Shown piece after piece: positions 52,569 to 60,227 of a stretch of DNA of 64,000 bases. The stretch is from Planctellipticum variicoloris (lineage in GTDB: Bacteria; Planctomycetota; Planctomycetia; Planctomycetales; Planctomycetaceae): the NCBI RefSeq assembly GCF_030622045.1, contig NZ_CP130886.1, positions 5,526,001 to 5,590,000 of the forward strand, given 5' to 3'. The notes beneath the pieces were generated by a model. The model saw only the letters and a list, made by a program, of their open reading frames with translations. It ran no database searches and had not been told where the DNA came from. Both the position numbers and the translations under genes were made by a program. Every line of letters starts with the position of its first letter. Position 1 is the first letter of the stretch.

Positions 52569-53045
52569 CTACGGGTCGATGACGGGGGGCTGTCGCAACG
52601 GATTGTCGAACGTCGGCATCGGTCGTCCTGCCGGCTGGATTTTCTCGTCGATGGCCTCAATGGTGCCGGTCAGCCACGCCGCCCGGACCAGCGGTTCCTG
52701 CCGCACCCGAGGCTCCGGTTCGGTTGCTTCCGCAGTCTCGAAGGCGGCCTGAGCGATATTGTCCGTGGAAACATGCGCCGGCCGCCCGCCCGCTGCGAGT
52801 CTGACGGGAGCGAGGCTGGCGGATTCCGCGGGGCGTGCCAGCGCAACCTTCAGAGGGACATCGTCGGTCGCGGTTGAGTCGACGACCTTCGGGGTTTGAT
52901 CGAGTTTCCAGGTCTGAAAGACGGCGTACGAAAGACCGACAACGCTACAGACCACAAGCAGTCCCGTCAGCGACTTCAGGCGACGACTGACGGACGGGGC
53001 CGATCGGGATTCCCGGACGGGAACCGATGAGCCAGTGACCTCCAT
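52569..53045 (-). CDS. Membrane-anchored partner of the ExeA-like ATPase
   Basis: 158 residues. A cytoplasmic N-terminus with basic residues, one transmembrane helix (SLTGLLVVCSVVGLSYAVF) and a periplasmic tail rich in Pro/Ala/Glu ending TGTIEAIDEKIQPAGRPMPT. It resembles ExeB/GspB-type proteins in topology, not in clear sequence. It is 24 bp upstream of the ATPase on the same strand, and divergent from the blaI-like gene. Confidence 0.55.
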   Translation of the reverse strand: MEVTGSSVPVRESRSAPSVSRRLKSLTGLLVVCSVVGLSYAVFQTWKLDQTPKVVDSTATDDVPLKVALARPAESASLAPVRLAAGGRPAHVSTDNIAQAAFETAEATEPEPRVRQEPLVRAAWLTGTIEAIDEKIQPAGRPMPTFDNPLRQPPVIDP

Positions 53046-53295
53046 GCCACACACTCCACGGACAGACAATCTGCGCACCACGCCGGCGGCGCTCTTCCCG
53101 CATTATCGGCGAGCCAAGTCGCCGACATGAGCCGCGCTCCGTCTGCGGCCGGCGCGGCGTCTGTTTCACGAGTGACGCGAAGCCGTTGAGGGGCGAGGTT
53201 AATGGGACAGACCGTGAGATTTCTCGCACGAAATGGGCATTTGGCTGGCCGGGGACTTACAATCGCCGGGACCGTTTCACAGGACCGGAGCCAGA

Positions 53296-53338
53296 CTACT
53301 GTTTTCCCAGTTGACACCTACTGGTTACGCAGTAGAAT
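53296..53338 (+). promoter_or_regulatory. blaI-type promoter with two tandem operators
   Basis: TTGACA (53311-53316) and TAGAAT (53333-53338) with a 16-bp spacer form a good promoter for the blaI-like gene. CTACTG-N6-CAGTAG (53318-53335) is a perfect dyad inside the spacer and -10. A second, imperfect CTACTG-N6-CAGTTG (53296-53313) overlaps the -35. Dyad centres are 22 bp apart, two helical turns. BlaI/MecI repressors bind TACTA-type dyads of this kind. Confidence 0.8.
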
Positions 53339-53372
53339 TGGCCCATGTTGCGGAATCTGCCGGAGCACACGT

Positions 53373-53771
53373 ATGGCACGTCCACGAACCCCCCATCCAA
53401 CCCCCTCGGAGCTGGAGATTCTCAAGCTTCTCTGGGAGCGCGGTCCGTTGACCGTCCGCGAGGTGGTGGAAGTCGAAGAGGCCGATCAGAAGTCGCGGGC
53501 TTATACGTCCGTCATGAGCCTGATGAACGTCATGGCCGAAAAAGGGCTCGTTTCCCGCGAGCCGGAAGGCCGGGCGTTTCGCTACCGCCCGGAAGTCACC
53601 CGCGAAGTCACCCAGACGCAACTGGCGACCGATCTCTGGTCGCGCGTCTATGGAGGCGCCACCAGCACGCTGGTGGCCCATCTGCTGGAGCAGTCGCAGC
53701 CGTCGGAAGACGAATTGAACGCCATCCGTGAGCTCCTCACCCGGTTCGAGCGGCCCGAGGAGGCTCAATAA
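53373..53771 (+). CDS. blaI: BlaI/MecI-family transcriptional repressor
   Basis: 132 residues. The winged helix (TPSELEILKLLWERGPLTVR, REVVEVEEADQKSRAYTSVM, SLMNVMAEKGLVSREPEGRA) and C-terminal dimer domain are canonical. The protein should bind the two dyads in its own promoter and be cleaved or released on signal from the adjacent M56 peptidase. Its stop overlaps the next start (TAATG). Regulated targets beyond its own operon are unknown. Confidence 0.92.
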   Translation: MARPRTPHPTPSELEILKLLWERGPLTVREVVEVEEADQKSRAYTSVMSLMNVMAEKGLVSREPEGRAFRYRPEVTREVTQTQLATDLWSRVYGGATSTLVAHLLEQSQPSEDELNAIRELLTRFERPEEAQ

Positions 53772-55786
53772 TGTTCGAACTCTGGCTCGGACCGTTTGCG
53801 GAAGCCCTGCTCCATTTTCTCTGGCAGGGGGCGCTGATTGCGGCGCTCGCCGGCATCGGCCTGATCCTGCTGAAAAACCCTCGTCGGCGATACGGACTGC
53901 TGCTGGTCGGCCTGGCCGCCTGCACGATGTGCGTGCCGGTCACCGGTGCGTGGCTGGTGTGGCGCGATCTGCGGATCGACTCCGCGCAGCTCTCCCAGGA
54001 CGACTGGCTGCTGGCCGAGTTTGCCGCCGCGACGGCGATTGAAGTTTCGCAACCTGCCGCCGACTGGACGTGGCAGCGATTGCTTGTGCTGGGCTGGACG
54101 TTTGGCGTCGGGTTGTGCAGTTTGCGGCTGCTGCTGGGGGGCTGGGGGGTCGTCCGTCTGCATCGGGGCCTGAAGCCGGCTCCCGAGAGCTGGGAGATTT
54201 CCATCCGGCGGATGGCCGGTCTGTTCGGCTGGTCGCGTGCACCACGGGTCGCGCTGTCCGCGCACGTGGGCGAACCGCTGGCCCTGCTGTGGTGGAGGCC
54301 AGTCGTGGTCCTCCCCGCCGCCTGGGCGCTGTCGATCCCCCCCGCGGTGCTGGAATCGATCCTGGCCCATGAATTTGCGCACCTGTATCGCTGGGATCTG
54401 TGGATCAACGCGGGGCAGCGGATTGTCGAGGCATGTCTGTTCTATCACCCCGCGGTCTGGTGGATGTCGAACCGTCTGCGTCTGGAACGCGAACTGATCT
54501 GTGATGAACTGGCCGTCAGCCGAATCGGGCAGCCGCTGCAGTATGCCCAGGCTTTGGAGTACGTCGCACGGTCCCGCATATCGCGGCCCGGCGTGTTGTT
54601 TGCAGCCTCACTGGGAGACACTCACATGGATCTACTGCAACGCGTCAAGCGCGTCCTGGGAGTGCCGACGTCGGCCTCGCCGGGCCGCTGGTGGCCTGCA
54701 GGCGTCGCGGCCCTGCTGGTTCCCGCCGGGATCTGGATGGCGAGCCCCGGCTGGCTCCCGTCGGCGATCGGCGACGACGATCGCAAGGAAGCCCGCGACG
54801 ACGATGACGAAAGTCCCGAGCAACGCAAACTGCGGGAGCTCCGTCGGGAACTCGAACGCGCCCACGACCGCATTCATCAGCAGGAGCGGGAGATCCGCGA
54901 ACTGCGCGAAGGCCGCGACCGTCGCCCCGACGGTCCGGGTCGCAGTCCGGAAGATCGACGTCCTCCGGAAGGACGACCGGACGGCCCCGATCTGGGCGGG
55001 CTGCCCCCCGAGGCGCGGGAGAAGATGCAGCGTCACATGGCTGAGATGCGCGAGATCATGATGCAGCATCACCGCGGCGGGCCCGGCCGCGGTCCGGAAG
55101 ATCGCCCGCATCCCCCGGAACACCGGGAAGGGATGGACCACGCCGGTCCGCCGCGCGGCCCGTTCGGCGGTCACGGCGGACCGGGGCGCGAAGGCTTCCA
55201 CCCGCCCCGCGAAGTCCTGGCGGAAGTGATGGACGTCGTGCGGGATTTGAAGAACGAAGTCAGCGAGCTTCGTCGCGAGGTCCATCAGCTTCGCGAACGT
55301 CCGCACGGCGACCAGCCGCCGCACATGCGCGGCGAAGGCCCTGGGCGGCCGTTCCAGCCGCAGATGATCCATCGTCCCGACGGTCCGCCGCGGGATGGCC
55401 AGCCGCCGGCCGTTCGCGAACGTCGTCCCGACGGCGAAGGCCCGGGCCGCCCGCATCAGCCGGAATTTCTGCGCCGTCCCGAAGGACGCCCGGAGGGGCG
55501 CGGCCCCGGTCGTGACGGTCCTCCCACCGTGCGCGAGCGGGGACCGGAGGAACGTGGTCCAGACCGTTTACGTCCGGCTCCCGATCGCCCGCGTCGTCCC
55601 GAGGGCGAGAAGGAAGACAGGGGCAAAGGGGCCGACGTCGCTCCCGAGCGCGTGGCGCCTGAGGCTGCCGTCGTGAACGTCGATCAACCGCTCGAAGCCG
55701 CCCCCTCTCCGGAGACGCCGGTGGCGGACACGGCCAGCGACGCCCCGGCTTCGGCCGATGCGCCGGCGAAGAGCGACGACAAGTAA
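53771..55786 (+). CDS. BlaR1-type M56 peptidase with long charged C-terminal extension
   Basis: 671 residues. Four N-terminal transmembrane helices surround the M56 zinc protease (HEFAH at 200-204, then ERELICDELAVSRIG with the third ligand). The penicillin-binding sensor domain of BlaR1 is absent. After a fifth membrane segment (~311-330) the protein has an acidic/basic coiled coil (QRKLRELRRELERAHDRIHQ) and ~280 residues rich in Pro, Gly, Arg, His and Glu, with repeated RPDGPxR and RGPGRDG units. The extracytoplasmic extension is presumably the sensor. It is coupled to the BlaI gene. Confidence 0.85.
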   Translation: MFELWLGPFAEALLHFLWQGALIAALAGIGLILLKNPRRRYGLLLVGLAACTMCVPVTGAWLVWRDLRIDSAQLSQDDWLLAEFAAATAIEVSQPAADWTWQRLLVLGWTFGVGLCSLRLLLGGWGVVRLHRGLKPAPESWEISIRRMAGLFGWSRAPRVALSAHVGEPLALLWWRPVVVLPAAWALSIPPAVLESILAHEFAHLYRWDLWINAGQRIVEACLFYHPAVWWMSNRLRLERELICDELAVSRIGQPLQYAQALEYVARSRISRPGVLFAASLGDTHMDLLQRVKRVLGVPTSASPGRWWPAGVAALLVPAGIWMASPGWLPSAIGDDDRKEARDDDDESPEQRKLRELRRELERAHDRIHQQEREIRELREGRDRRPDGPGRSPEDRRPPEGRPDGPDLGGLPPEAREKMQRHMAEMREIMMQHHRGGPGRGPEDRPHPPEHREGMDHAGPPRGPFGGHGGPGREGFHPPREVLAEVMDVVRDLKNEVSELRREVHQLRERPHGDQPPHMRGEGPGRPFQPQMIHRPDGPPRDGQPPAVRERRPDGEGPGRPHQPEFLRRPEGRPEGRGPGRDGPPTVRERGPEERGPDRLRPAPDRPRRPEGEKEDRGKGADVAPERVAPEAAVVNVDQPLEAAPSPETPVADTASDAPASADAPAKSDDK

Positions 55787-55814
55787 TCTTGTCCGCAAGA
55801 TGCGACGGACTGAA

Positions 55815-55845
55815 GGCCCCGGTCGACCTCGTGTGGACCGGGGCC
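55815..55845 (+). terminator. Hairpin after the M56 gene
   Basis: GGCCCCGGTC and GACCGGGGCC form a perfect 10-bp GC-rich stem with an 11-base loop, 29 bp after the stop. The sequence after it (ggttcgttgag) is only mildly T-rich. Confidence 0.55.
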
Positions 55846-55977
55846 GGTTCGTTGAGTGATGACGGTTGCGATAACCATCGTTTCGCCTTGTGCCCCAACG
55901 GGCATTGTTGAATCATGGCTGCAGTCGCCGGATGATCCGTGGCGACCTCGATTGCGGCTTTCAGCAGGAAGTTTTCC

Positions 55978-57291
55978 ATGCGTCCCTGGACGATGATTGT
56001 CTGGTTCAACCTGCTCCTGCTGGCCGGTTGCGGGCGTCCCGCCGGTCCGCCCGTCCCGGCGACGACGGAGATTTCCGCCAAGCCCGAGTCGCTCGTCACA
56101 GAAGCCGCCGAGTGGCTGCCCGGTCCGGATGACTGGCCGATGTGGCGCGGCCCCGGCGCGGACGGCGTCGGCATCGGCCCCGCCGTCCCGACGCACTGGA
56201 CCGACACGGAGAACGTCGTCTGGAAGGTCAAGATTCCTGGCCGCGGTCATTCGTCGCCGATCATCGTGGGCGAACGAGTCTATCTGGAGACGGCCGACGA
56301 AACGGCGCTGAAGCAGTCAGTGGTCTGCTTCGAACGGGCCGACGGGAAGCAGCTCTGGCAGACGACGTTATTCGAGGGGAACTTCGAAACCGCGGTGCAC
56401 GCCGAGAACACGCAGGCGACGAGTACGCTGGCCTGCGATGGCGAACGTCTGTTTGCTGTGTTTCTCAACGACCGCAAGATCCGGGCGGTTGCGCTCGACC
56501 TCGACGGCAAAGAGCTGTGGAAGACGGACGTCGGCAGCTTCGCGTCCAAGTTCGGCTATTCGGCGTCACCAACCCTCTACAAGTCTCTCGTGCTGCTGGC
56601 CGCCGATCACCAGCAGGGGGGCTATCTGGCGGCCCTCAATCGCGTCACCGGGGACATCGTCTGGCGAAAGTCGCGCCCGGCGAAGTCGAGCTATGCCTCG
56701 CCCCGCGTCGTGACGCTGGGGGGCAAGGATCAGCTCGTGATCTGCGGCTGCAACGTCGTCGAGAGCTTCGATCCGCTGACGGGCGACCGGCTCTGGTCGA
56801 CGCCGGGGACTGCCGAAGCCGGCGTCGGGTCGCCGGTGATTGCCGGCGACCTGGTGATCGCCAGCGGCGGTTTTCCCGAGCAGGAGACGATCGCCGTCAA
56901 GTCCGACGGCACCGTCGCCTGGAAGGAAAACGTCAAGTCGTACGTGCCGTCGCTGCTGGTTTACGAGCGGAAGCTCTACATGGTCAACGACGACGGCATC
57001 GCCCGCTGCTACGACGCGGAGTCGGGCAAAGAGCTCTGGAAACACCGGATCAGCGGCAATTTCCGGGTCTCGCCGGTCGAATCGGGCGGCAACATCTTTA
57101 CGACGGACATGTCGGGGAAGACGACGGTGTTCCGGGCCAATGCTGAATGGTACGAGCAGATCGCCGAGAACCAGCTCGGCACGGAAGGCTTCGCCAGTCC
57201 CGCCGTCAGCCGCGGGCAGCTCTTCCTGCGCGTGGCGGATGATTCGCACGGCCCGCGTCAGGAGTGGCTGTACTGCATCGGCAATCCGTAG
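55978..57291 (+). CDS. PQQ-repeat beta-propeller lipoprotein (BamB-like)
   Basis: 437 residues. A signal peptide with lipobox (FNLLLLAGC) precedes a seven- or eight-bladed propeller of PQQ type: DDWPMWRGPGADGVG, DGKQLWQTTLFEGNF, DGKELWKTDVG, TGDIVWRKSRPA, TGDRLWSTPG, DGTVAWKE and SGKELWKHRISG. This family is heavily expanded in planctomycetes; function is undefined, though BamB aids outer-membrane protein assembly in proteobacteria. ATG 55978 gives the lipobox; an in-frame ATG at 55939 is less likely. It follows the M56 gene after a terminator and is probably a separate unit. Confidence 0.88.
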   Translation: MRPWTMIVWFNLLLLAGCGRPAGPPVPATTEISAKPESLVTEAAEWLPGPDDWPMWRGPGADGVGIGPAVPTHWTDTENVVWKVKIPGRGHSSPIIVGERVYLETADETALKQSVVCFERADGKQLWQTTLFEGNFETAVHAENTQATSTLACDGERLFAVFLNDRKIRAVALDLDGKELWKTDVGSFASKFGYSASPTLYKSLVLLAADHQQGGYLAALNRVTGDIVWRKSRPAKSSYASPRVVTLGGKDQLVICGCNVVESFDPLTGDRLWSTPGTAEAGVGSPVIAGDLVIASGGFPEQETIAVKSDGTVAWKENVKSYVPSLLVYERKLYMVNDDGIARCYDAESGKELWKHRISGNFRVSPVESGGNIFTTDMSGKTTVFRANAEWYEQIAENQLGTEGFASPAVSRGQLFLRVADDSHGPRQEWLYCIGNP

Positions 57292-57344
57292 GGCAGGCTC
57301 CCGCGTGCCGAAATCGGCTGTCAAATGCTCGAAGGGTGCGGCCT

Positions 57345-57395
57345 CCTTGAGAAGACCACGCCCTTCGAAGACTCAGGGCGTGCCACCCGGTGAGT
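57345..57395. repeat. accacgcccttcg repeat
   Basis: gaccacgcccttcgaagact followed by cagggcgtgccaccc forms an inverted unit. The same family is at 49396-49490 in both orientations. Confidence 0.65.
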
Positions 57396-57412
57396 CCTCC
57401 GTTACCGCACCA

Positions 57413-57847
57413 CTACGCAGCCTTCTGCCGGGCGAGGAGGGCGTCGAGCGTCCAGGCGCCGACGCCGTTGGCCATCACCAGCAGCATCGCGCCGATTAGC
57501 GCCGAGTTCTTCATGAATTGAATCGTCTGCTCCTGGATCTGCTGGGCGTTCTCCGCCGGGATGTTCCAGAAGTCATGGAAGTAGTAGGTCGCCAGGACCA
57601 GGAACACAGCCAACAGCCCGGCTCCGATCCGCGGCCGAAGGCCAAGCACCAGCGATGCACTTCCTGCGATGAGGAAGACGATCGCGCCGGCGAGCATCAC
57701 CTGCGGCACGGGGACCCCTTCGGAGCCCATATAGCCCGCGATCGCGTTGAAGTTGGGAATCTTGTTCCCGACCGCGCTGAGAAAGAAGATCGCCGACAGG
57801 AGCACCCGCCCGCTCACACTCAACAGACCCTGCACAACATTCGACAT
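57413..57847 (-). CDS. DoxX-family membrane protein
   Basis: 144 residues with four membrane helices (GRVLLSAIFFLSAVGNKI, VMLAGAIVFLIAGSASLVLG, IGAGLLAVFLVLATYYFHDF, LIGAMLLVMANGVGAW). The DoxX signature (LLSAIFFLSAVGNKIPNF; YYFHDFWN) is clear. DoxX-like proteins take part in oxidative-stress and quinone-linked redox. The gene is downstream of pirin and MarR on the same strand, with a repeat of the gacattcctgtct family between. Confidence 0.85.
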   Translation of the reverse strand: MSNVVQGLLSVSGRVLLSAIFFLSAVGNKIPNFNAIAGYMGSEGVPVPQVMLAGAIVFLIAGSASLVLGLRPRIGAGLLAVFLVLATYYFHDFWNIPAENAQQIQEQTIQFMKNSALIGAMLLVMANGVGAWTLDALLARQKAA

Positions 57848-57916
57848 GATTCGTTCCTGACCAAAAAGTTCTCGGATTTCGCCCACACTCGGGACATTTA
57901 CGGATTCGATGGAGAT

Positions 57917-57990
57917 GCCCGGACAGGAATGTCCGGGCCACCCCTTACCGTGATTTCTCTGGTGGGACAGACATTCCTGTCTGTCCTCAT
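57917..57990. repeat. gacattcctgtctg repeat, copy 2
   Basis: ggacaggaatgtccgggcca and ggtgggacagacattcctgt are inverted. They match the pair at 51541-51615. Located between doxX and pirin. Confidence 0.7.
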
Positions 57991-58006
57991 TCGCTTGCCG
58001 GCACTC

Positions 58007-58705
58007 TTACGGCAGATCAAACAGCAGCAGTTCCGCGTCGTCGCTGGCCCGCACCGGCAGGGCCGACTCGTTCTCAATCGCCAGCGCATCGCCGGGCGAC
58101 AGTTCCTGATCGCCGACCGCCACCGTCCCCCGCAGCACCTGCAGCCAGGCTGCCCGCTGCGGATCGAGCGCCGCCACGACTTCGTCGCCGGGGGCCAGGT
58201 TCGTAGCCCAGAGGAGTGCATCCTGCTGAATCGTCAGCGACCCGTCGCGGCCGTCGGGAGAGGCGATCAGCCGCCAGCGCCCGTGCTGATCGGCGCGGGG
58301 AAACGGCCGCTGGTCGTAGCTCGGTTCGAGCCCCGGTTCGCGCGGCAGCAGCCAGATCTGGTAGAGGTGGACCGGCGTCGTCGGCGACGGGTTGAACTCG
58401 CTGTGGCGGATGCCTCGCCCGGCGGTCATCCGCTGGACTTCGCCCGGCCGGAGGACTTCGCCGTGCCCGAGACTGTCCTTGTGCTCCAGCTCTCCTTCGA
58501 GGACGTAGGTGAGGATTTCCATATCGCGGTGGCCGTGCATGCCGAAGCCTTCGCCCGGCGCCACGCGGTCGTCGTTGATGACGCGGAGGGTGTGAAAGCC
58601 CATCGCCGCGGGATTGTGGTAATCGCCGAAGGAGAAGGAGTGCCACGTGTCGAGCCAGCCGTGCTGGCGATGCCCCCGGTCGGCCGCTTTGCGAACTTGG
58701 AACAT
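58007..58705 (-). CDS. Pirin-family protein
   Basis: 232 residues. Double-cupin pirin: HGWLDTWHSFSFGDYHNP, FGMHGHRDMEILTYVLEGEL, EHKDSLGHGEVLRPGEVQRM and TAGRGIRHSEFNPS. Metal ligands H, H, E and H are present. Some members (YhhW) have quercetinase activity; others respond to redox stress. A possible MarR operator lies 33 bp upstream of the ATG. MarR and DoxX flank it on the same strand. Confidence 0.9.
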   Translation of the reverse strand: MFQVRKAADRGHRQHGWLDTWHSFSFGDYHNPAAMGFHTLRVINDDRVAPGEGFGMHGHRDMEILTYVLEGELEHKDSLGHGEVLRPGEVQRMTAGRGIRHSEFNPSPTTPVHLYQIWLLPREPGLEPSYDQRPFPRADQHGRWRLIASPDGRDGSLTIQQDALLWATNLAPGDEVVAALDPQRAAWLQVLRGTVAVGDQELSPGDALAIENESALPVRASDDAELLLFDLP

Positions 58706-58737
58706 GAGAGGCTCCTTTCAGAAAGTGACTGTCGCGT

Positions 58738-58752
58738 CGATAGTTTACATGT
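58738..58752. promoter_or_regulatory. Candidate MarR operator before pirin
   Basis: cgatagtttacatgt matches the inverted element in the marR promoter (cgatagttaacgcgt, 59311-59325) at 12 of 15 positions. It contains the palindromic core ACATGT. The two sites flank the marR gene on opposite strands. Confidence 0.5.
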
Positions 58753-58782
58753 CGTGTATATGGCCAAAAAAAGAGACGTCGT

Positions 58783-59268
58783 TCAGGCCGAGTCGTCGGA
58801 GGGCCAGCCGGCCCGCAGCTTCTCCAGCAGACGGCTGAGTGTCTGCAATTCGTCGGCCTTCAACCCCTGCGCCAGCTCGGCTTCGAGGCCGGCCACCAGC
58901 GGATCGAGCAGTTCCAGGGCCGCCAGGCCCGACGGCTGCAGTTCCACGTAGACCACCCGCCGGTCCTCGGTGCAGCGACGGCGTTGCACATGCCCGGCCT
59001 GTTCCAGCCGGTCGATCAGTCCGGTAATCCCGGGGACCACGGTGACCGTGCGGGAGGCGATCTCCAGGATCGGCAGCGGTTTTCCTTCGCCCCGCAGGAT
59101 GCGGAGAATGTTGTACTGCGACGGCGTCAGCCCGTGCTGCCGGAACAGCCGGTCGAATTGAATCTGCACGCGGTCGGTGGTGCGGGACAGATTCAGCAGA
59201 GCCTCCTGCGCCAGCGACGCAAACGGCTGCCGCTTCTTCAGCTCCTGCTGCAACTTCCCGGCGGCCAT
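58783..59268 (-). CDS. MarR-family transcriptional regulator
   Basis: 161 residues. The winged helix (GLTPSQYNILRILRGEGKPL, ILEIASRTVTVVPGITGLID, RLEQAGHVQRRRCTEDRRVV) and flanking dimer helices are typical. Members respond to phenolics, oxidants or hydroperoxides. The gene is upstream of pirin and DoxX on the same strand, so it probably controls both and itself. The 15-bp repeated element before marR and pirin supports this. Confidence 0.9.
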   Translation of the reverse strand: MAAGKLQQELKKRQPFASLAQEALLNLSRTTDRVQIQFDRLFRQHGLTPSQYNILRILRGEGKPLPILEIASRTVTVVPGITGLIDRLEQAGHVQRRRCTEDRRVVYVELQPSGLAALELLDPLVAGLEAELAQGLKADELQTLSRLLEKLRAGWPSDDSA

Positions 59269-59307
59269 CGTTTCGTCTCCTGCGAGCTGCGCGTCGTCTG
59301 AAATTAC

Positions 59308-59325
59308 TTTACGCGTTAACTATCG
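59308..59325. promoter_or_regulatory. Candidate MarR operator in its own promoter
   Basis: tttacgcgttaactatcg holds the 12-of-15 match to the pirin upstream site and an imperfect dyad around ACGCGT (12 of 16 positions symmetric), 40 bp from the marR ATG, where an autoregulatory site would be expected. Confidence 0.5.
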
Positions 59326-59492
59326 TCCTGTCAACAGGTGCGGGGAGAGTTTTTTTGTAGGGCCGGCTGTGCCGGCCGGCGGGGTCAGCGCGCATTTCCA
59401 CCACCCGGTGATCCATCCGCGTGCCACTGGCGGCTTGCCCGCTGGTGCGCTTCAGATTTACGATTCAACGGATCCTTCGCCGGAGTCGAACC

Positions 59493-60131
59493 ATGCCCCT
59501 GCACGACTGGAATCGGATGTCCGACGGGCAGTTTCATCACTTCCACAATGCCTGGATCTACCAGCTTGCAGAAGCCTTGAACGCAGGGCTGCTCGCGTCT
59601 GAGTTTCTGGCGGCCGGCGAACCAGCGGCCATCGCTCACGAAGTGGCATCGGACTCACAAGCCTCTGAAACCATGCGCTACGAACGCAAGCGCGACCGGC
59701 TGACGATCCGGCATGTTTCCGGGAACCGGGTCGTCGCCGTCGTGGAGATCGTTTCGCCCGGCAACAAGTCGAGCCGGGCGCGGTGGGAGGCGTTTCTGGG
59801 CAAGGCGGTCGACTTTCTGGAAGCCGGCGTCCATCTGCTGCTGATCGACTTGTTTCCGCCAGGGAGGTTCGATCCCGAGGGATTGCATGCGGCGCTGTGG
59901 GACCGGCTGACGGGGACTCCCACGACACCCCTGCCGGCGGACCAGCGGCAGTTCGCCGCTTACGCCGCGGGTGAAACGGTCGAGGCCTTCATCGAGCCGC
60001 GCGGCGTCGGGTCGCCGCTGCCGTCCGCCCCGCTGTTCCTCGCCCCCGGCTGGTACATTTTGCTGCCGCTGGAAGAGACCTACATGGCGACCTGGCAGGC
60101 GTACCCGGAACCGTGGCGGAAGCTCTTGTAG
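59493..60131 (+). CDS. DUF4058 family protein
   Basis: 212 residues. It begins MPLHDWNRMSDGQFHHFHNA with the invariant DW and H-x-FH signature, and the core has VVAVVEIVSPGNKSSRARW, a nuclease-like E...SPxNK motif, and FLAPGWYILLPLEETYMATW. Members are frequent in planctomycetes and cyanobacteria; function is unknown, though the fold resembles Uma2/PD-(D/E)XK. ATG 59493 is the family start. The stop codon is directly followed by the tagggccggtcgcgcc repeat. Confidence 0.85.
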   Translation: MPLHDWNRMSDGQFHHFHNAWIYQLAEALNAGLLASEFLAAGEPAAIAHEVASDSQASETMRYERKRDRLTIRHVSGNRVVAVVEIVSPGNKSSRARWEAFLGKAVDFLEAGVHLLLIDLFPPGRFDPEGLHAALWDRLTGTPTTPLPADQRQFAAYAAGETVEAFIEPRGVGSPLPSAPLFLAPGWYILLPLEETYMATWQAYPEPWRKLL

Positions 60132-60156
60132 GGCCGGTCGCGCCCGGCCGGATGGG
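60128..60156 (+). repeat. tagggccggtcgcgcccggccggatggg repeat, copy 1
   Basis: Directly after the DUF4058 stop codon. An identical copy is at 61446-61473, and a variant at 59357-59384 (tagggccggctgtgccggcc). The core GGCCGG...CCGGCC is a hairpin. Confidence 0.8.
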
Positions 60157-60227
60157 TTCCTTGCCACACTAACTGCGGAGTGATGCTGAATGAACTCACG
60201 TCGTCGCGGGGTTTGGCTCCGCCGTTA

